A stretch of 43,461 nt of DNA, taken from Prevotella sp. GTDB taxonomy: Bacteria > Bacteroidota > Bacteroidia > Bacteroidales > Bacteroidaceae. A program made the translations under genes and the position numbers. The notes below the pieces were generated by a model. It did not search any database. It was given only the letters and a program-made list of their open reading frames with translations, and was not told the DNA's origin. Below are positions 38,342 through 43,461 of the stretch, piece after piece (within the stretch, counting starts at the first letter, position 1; the number at the start of each line of letters is the position of its first letter). Where the stretch lies: NCBI GenBank assembly GCA_017395215.1, contig JAFPVW010000184.1:1-43461 (forward strand), in the 5' to 3' direction.

Positions 38342-40021
38342 ATGCAGAAAAATCATTTAGTTCTTTTGTCAGCCGCATCTCTTCTGCTTCTGACATCATG
38401 CTCAGGTAAACTTGGTGCGCTCTCTGCCGACAACTTTACGGTTACGCCCAATCCTTTGGAGACTCAGGCAGGCAAAGTGCCCGCTACCGTCAACGGCACT
38501 TTCCCGGAGAAGTATATGAAGAAGAAGGCCGTAGTGACCGTTACGCCTGAGTTGCGCTACGCCGACGGCCAGACGGCCAAGGGACAAAGCGCCACATTCC
38601 AGGGCGAGAAGGTACAGGGCAACGCCCAGACCATCCTCTATCAGGTAGGTGGCCGTTACAACATCAAGACAGCGTTTGACTATTTGAACTGCAACAAGGC
38701 CGACATGTACCTGTCGTTCGTGGCACGTGTCGGGTCGAAGCCCGTCTACATTCCCGCTGTCAAAGTGGCCACGGGCATCATCGCTACTTCCGAACTGTAC
38801 AAGAATTCGCTCAAGACGGCCCAGGCTGCCATCAGCCCCGATGGTTTCCAGCGCATCAACGCCAAGAAGCAGGAAGCTGCCATCAAGTTCCTCATCCAAC
38901 AGGCACAGCTGCGACAGAGCGAACTGAAGAACAACTCCGTGCAGGAGTTCGTCAGGCTGCTCAACCAGATTAGCAAGGATCGTGAGGGTCTGAAGCTCAA
39001 CGATGTCGAGGTGTCGGCATACGCTTCGCCCGACGGCGGCTTCGAGCTGAACGACCGCCTCGCTATGGAGCGCCAGAAGAACACCCAGAAATATGTTGAA
39101 CAGGAGCTGCGCAAGGCACAGTTGAACAATGCCTCCGTCGATGCCAAGTACACTGCCGAGGACTGGGACGGCTTCCAGGAGCTGGTGAAGGCTTCGAACA
39201 TTCAAGACAAGGATGTCATCCTGCGCGTGCTTTCCATGTATAAAGACCCGCAGGAGCGTGAGCAGCAAATCAAGAACATCTCCAGCGCCTTCAGCGAGCT
39301 GGCCGACGGCATCCTGCCGCAGCTGCGCCGTTCGCGCATGATTATCAACTACGAGACTGTAGGCCGCAGCAACGAGCAGATTCAGCAGCAGTTGAAGGCC
39401 GACCCCACAAAGCTCAACATTGAGGAGATTCTCTACGCCGCTACACTGGTCGACGAGCAGAATGCCCGCGAGGATATCTACAAGCTGGCTACCGAAGTCT
39501 ATCCCAATGATGCACGCGCCTATAACAACATTGCCGTGATGGAGTATGCCGCCGGCAATCTCGATGCTGCCAAGAAATACCTGGAACAAGCCCAGAAAGT
39601 GAATGCCAGCCTGCCCGAGGCTGCTGCCAACGTGGGACTCATCGCGCTCCAGCAGGGCGATATCCAGACAGCAGAAACTTACATTGCAAAAGCTATTGGT
39701 GCCAACGGACTGGCTGAGGTACTCGGTAACCTGAACCTCGCCAAGGGCAACTACGCACAGGCTGAGCAGGACTTCAAGGATGTCTACTCAAACAGTGCAG
39801 CCCTGGCCCAGATTCTCAACAAGAACTACGCCTCGGCAGCCGTCACGCTGAAGTATGTCAAGAATCCAGATGCCACGACCGAATATCTGAAGGCCGTCCT
39901 CGCTGCCCGTATGGGTAACAATGTCGATGCTGCTCAAGCACTGCGCGCAGCACTCGCCAAGGATCCCAGCTACGCTAAATATGCCGCTAACGACATTGAG
40001 CTGAAGAACGTGGCGAAGTAG
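38342..40021 (+). CDS. OmpA-like / TPR lipoprotein
   Basis: The 559-residue product starts with a lipoprotein signal (MQKNHLVLLSAASLLLLTSC, Cys20). The first 130 residues are beta-rich. Near residues 225-275, VSAYASPDGGFELNDRLAMERQKNTQKYVEQEL follows the OmpA C-terminal pattern (SxxASxxG...N..LxxxRA..V..YL), so peptidoglycan or envelope contact is possible. Residues about 370-540 form tetratricopeptide-like helical repeats (ARAYNNIAVMEYAAGNLDAAKKYLEQA, ANVGLIALQQGDIQTAETYIAKA). I start it at 38342; the frame is open back into the tRNA, but those codons are tRNA sequence. It lies 34 bp after tRNA-Leu with no terminator. Confidence 0.82.
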   Translation: MQKNHLVLLSAASLLLLTSCSGKLGALSADNFTVTPNPLETQAGKVPATVNGTFPEKYMKKKAVVTVTPELRYADGQTAKGQSATFQGEKVQGNAQTILYQVGGRYNIKTAFDYLNCNKADMYLSFVARVGSKPVYIPAVKVATGIIATSELYKNSLKTAQAAISPDGFQRINAKKQEAAIKFLIQQAQLRQSELKNNSVQEFVRLLNQISKDREGLKLNDVEVSAYASPDGGFELNDRLAMERQKNTQKYVEQELRKAQLNNASVDAKYTAEDWDGFQELVKASNIQDKDVILRVLSMYKDPQEREQQIKNISSAFSELADGILPQLRRSRMIINYETVGRSNEQIQQQLKADPTKLNIEEILYAATLVDEQNAREDIYKLATEVYPNDARAYNNIAVMEYAAGNLDAAKKYLEQAQKVNASLPEAAANVGLIALQQGDIQTAETYIAKAIGANGLAEVLGNLNLAKGNYAQAEQDFKDVYSNSAALAQILNKNYASAAVTLKYVKNPDATTEYLKAVLAARMGNNVDAAQALRAALAKDPSYAKYAANDIELKNVAK

Positions 40022-40028
40022 ACTCCTA

Positions 40029-41030
40029 ATGAAGAAAGCATTCGGACACATACTGCTCACCCTGCTTGTAGTTTCTTGTTCATCCCAGAACGATATCTTT
40101 GTCCTCAAGGGCAAGTTCAAGAACTTCAATCAGGGTGAGTTGTATATATATAATCTGACAGGACGCGCATCAATCGATACCGTCAAGCTGACCGACGGAA
40201 AGTTCTCATACGACATCCTGCAGGAAGACACGGCCCTACTCTCAGTGGTATTCCCAAACTTCTCTGAGATTCCTGTCATAGCCACCCCCGGCGCCTCGCT
40301 GGCGATGGAGGGCGACGCCTCACACCTGCGTGAGGTGACAGTCACGGGCACTAAGGACAACGACCGCCTGACCGACTTCCGCCTGCGCGTAGCCGACATG
40401 ACACCCCCTGAGGCCGAGAAGGAGGCCGAGACCTTCATCAAGGAACAATCGGCATCACCGGGCTGCCTGTATGTCCTCAACAAGTATTTCCTCCTGAAGA
40501 CGCCAGCCAATTACAAGAAGGTGACTCAGCTTTTGGACGTGATGTCGAAGGCATCGCCCGGCAACATCCAACTTCAGAACCTTAAGAAGCAGGCCCAGGA
40601 GCTGAAGACGCTGAAGGTCGGAAGCACCCTACCCGACTTCACAGCCATCACCACCACTGGCAGCCGAGTGACAAAAGCCGACCTTAAAGGCGACGTGAAC
40701 GTTATCTCGGTATGGAGTTCCTGGAGCATCGAGTCGCAGAACATCCAGCGCCAACTGAGCAAGCTGCGCAAGGAGTACGGCTGGGGCCTTCAGCTGTTAA
40801 GCGTCTGTCTCGACGGTAATCCCGAAGAGGCCAAACGACTGATAAAGCGCGACTCGCTGTCGTGGACGCTTGTGTGTGACGGCAAGATGTGGCAGACGCC
40901 CATCATCAAGCAACTGGGCATCACGGCCATTCCCGACAACATCGTTACCGACAAGAATGGCAAGATTATTGCGCGTGGCCTTTCACTGGTCGACCTCCAG
41001 AAGAAAATCGAGGAAAAACTAAAGAAGTAA
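40029..41030 (+). CDS. Thioredoxin-fold (DUF4369 + TlpA-like) lipoprotein lacking the CxxC cysteines
   Basis: The 333-residue protein has a lipoprotein signal (MKKAFGHILLTLLVVSC, Cys17), an N-terminal DUF4369-like domain (about 20-130; FVLKGKFKNFNQGELYIYN) and a C-terminal AhpC/TSA-like domain (from about 200; GSTLPDFTAITTTG). The redox motif that normally reads WASWCxxC is WSSWSIES here, with Ser at 233 and 236, so thiol exchange by this site is impossible. The cis-Pro loop (GITAIPDNIVTDKNGKI) is kept, so the fold is probably intact and used for binding. It starts 7 bp after the preceding gene and leuS follows by 55 bp. Confidence 0.85.
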   Translation: MKKAFGHILLTLLVVSCSSQNDIFVLKGKFKNFNQGELYIYNLTGRASIDTVKLTDGKFSYDILQEDTALLSVVFPNFSEIPVIATPGASLAMEGDASHLREVTVTGTKDNDRLTDFRLRVADMTPPEAEKEAETFIKEQSASPGCLYVLNKYFLLKTPANYKKVTQLLDVMSKASPGNIQLQNLKKQAQELKTLKVGSTLPDFTAITTTGSRVTKADLKGDVNVISVWSSWSIESQNIQRQLSKLRKEYGWGLQLLSVCLDGNPEEAKRLIKRDSLSWTLVCDGKMWQTPIIKQLGITAIPDNIVTDKNGKIIARGLSLVDLQKKIEEKLKK

Positions 41031-41085
41031 CCGCCTTTGCTAATGGCAAATAAACTGTTGACAATAATAATAGAAAGATACGACA

Positions 41086-43461
<2,376 letters not shown>

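Overview
The window looks like the chromosome of a member of the Bacteroidales, most likely a Prevotella-type species. Three things point there. Promoters follow the Bacteroidetes pattern (TTTG, 19-20 bp, then TAnnTTTG) instead of -35/-10 boxes. Protein families are typical of the group: four-helix-bundle suffix protein, LA_2272-type surface repeats, DUF3160, DUF3108, bacterial GH3 and an Rpn-family nuclease. The backbone is GC-rich and full of small palindromic and low-complexity repeats, several of them inside genes.

Layout. 1-350: tandem 146-bp repeats. 361-6880: an M15 peptidase (minus), a surface-repeat protein, then four overlapping genes (four-helix-bundle protein, small secreted protein, DUF3160 lipoprotein, CapA-like phosphoesterase). 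6993-11251: topA, shikimate kinase, pyridoxamine kinase and a TlpA-like thioredoxin in one direction. 11264-16027 (minus): a lipoprotein and a very large secreted pectate lyase-pectin methylesterase fusion. 16159-17496: an RluA-type pseudouridine synthase.

17497-26753 is an accessory island, visibly more AT-rich than its surroundings. It holds an internally deleted SGNH esterase, a PIN toxin-antitoxin pair, gene scraps, a second copy of only the last 72 bp of the rluA-like gene, then a minus-strand operon res-mod-hnh: a type III-like restriction helicase, a beta-class DNA methyltransferase and an EVE/PUA-HNH nuclease. The operon has its own promoter and a roughly 265-nt leader containing a long nested hairpin. 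Behind it lie the tail of a VapE/DUF3874-type gene and 22-bp direct repeats.

26763-33644: GH3 protein, Ig-like lipoprotein, DUF3108 protein, ribD, a repeat-rich 530-bp gap and an Rpn nuclease. 33713-37968 (minus): ABCG-like transporter plus lipoprotein, and RNase H. 38222-43461: tRNA-Leu(UAA), an OmpA-like/TPR lipoprotein, a thioredoxin-fold lipoprotein that lacks its cysteines, and leuS running off the window.

The strongest candidate for something new is the res-mod-hnh island. The C-terminal PD-(D/E)xK nuclease site of Res reads PT...ECE, so it appears catalytically dead, while an EVE-HNH nuclease gene follows mod with 1 bp between them. This suggests a type III-like system in which the cutting activity was lost from Res and may be supplied by a separate modification-sensing HNH protein. 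The rluA fragment shares its stop-codon bases with hnh, which suggests how the island arrived. A second theme is palindromic, GC-rich repeat elements accommodated in-frame inside rluA, GH3, ribD and a lipoprotein signal peptide.
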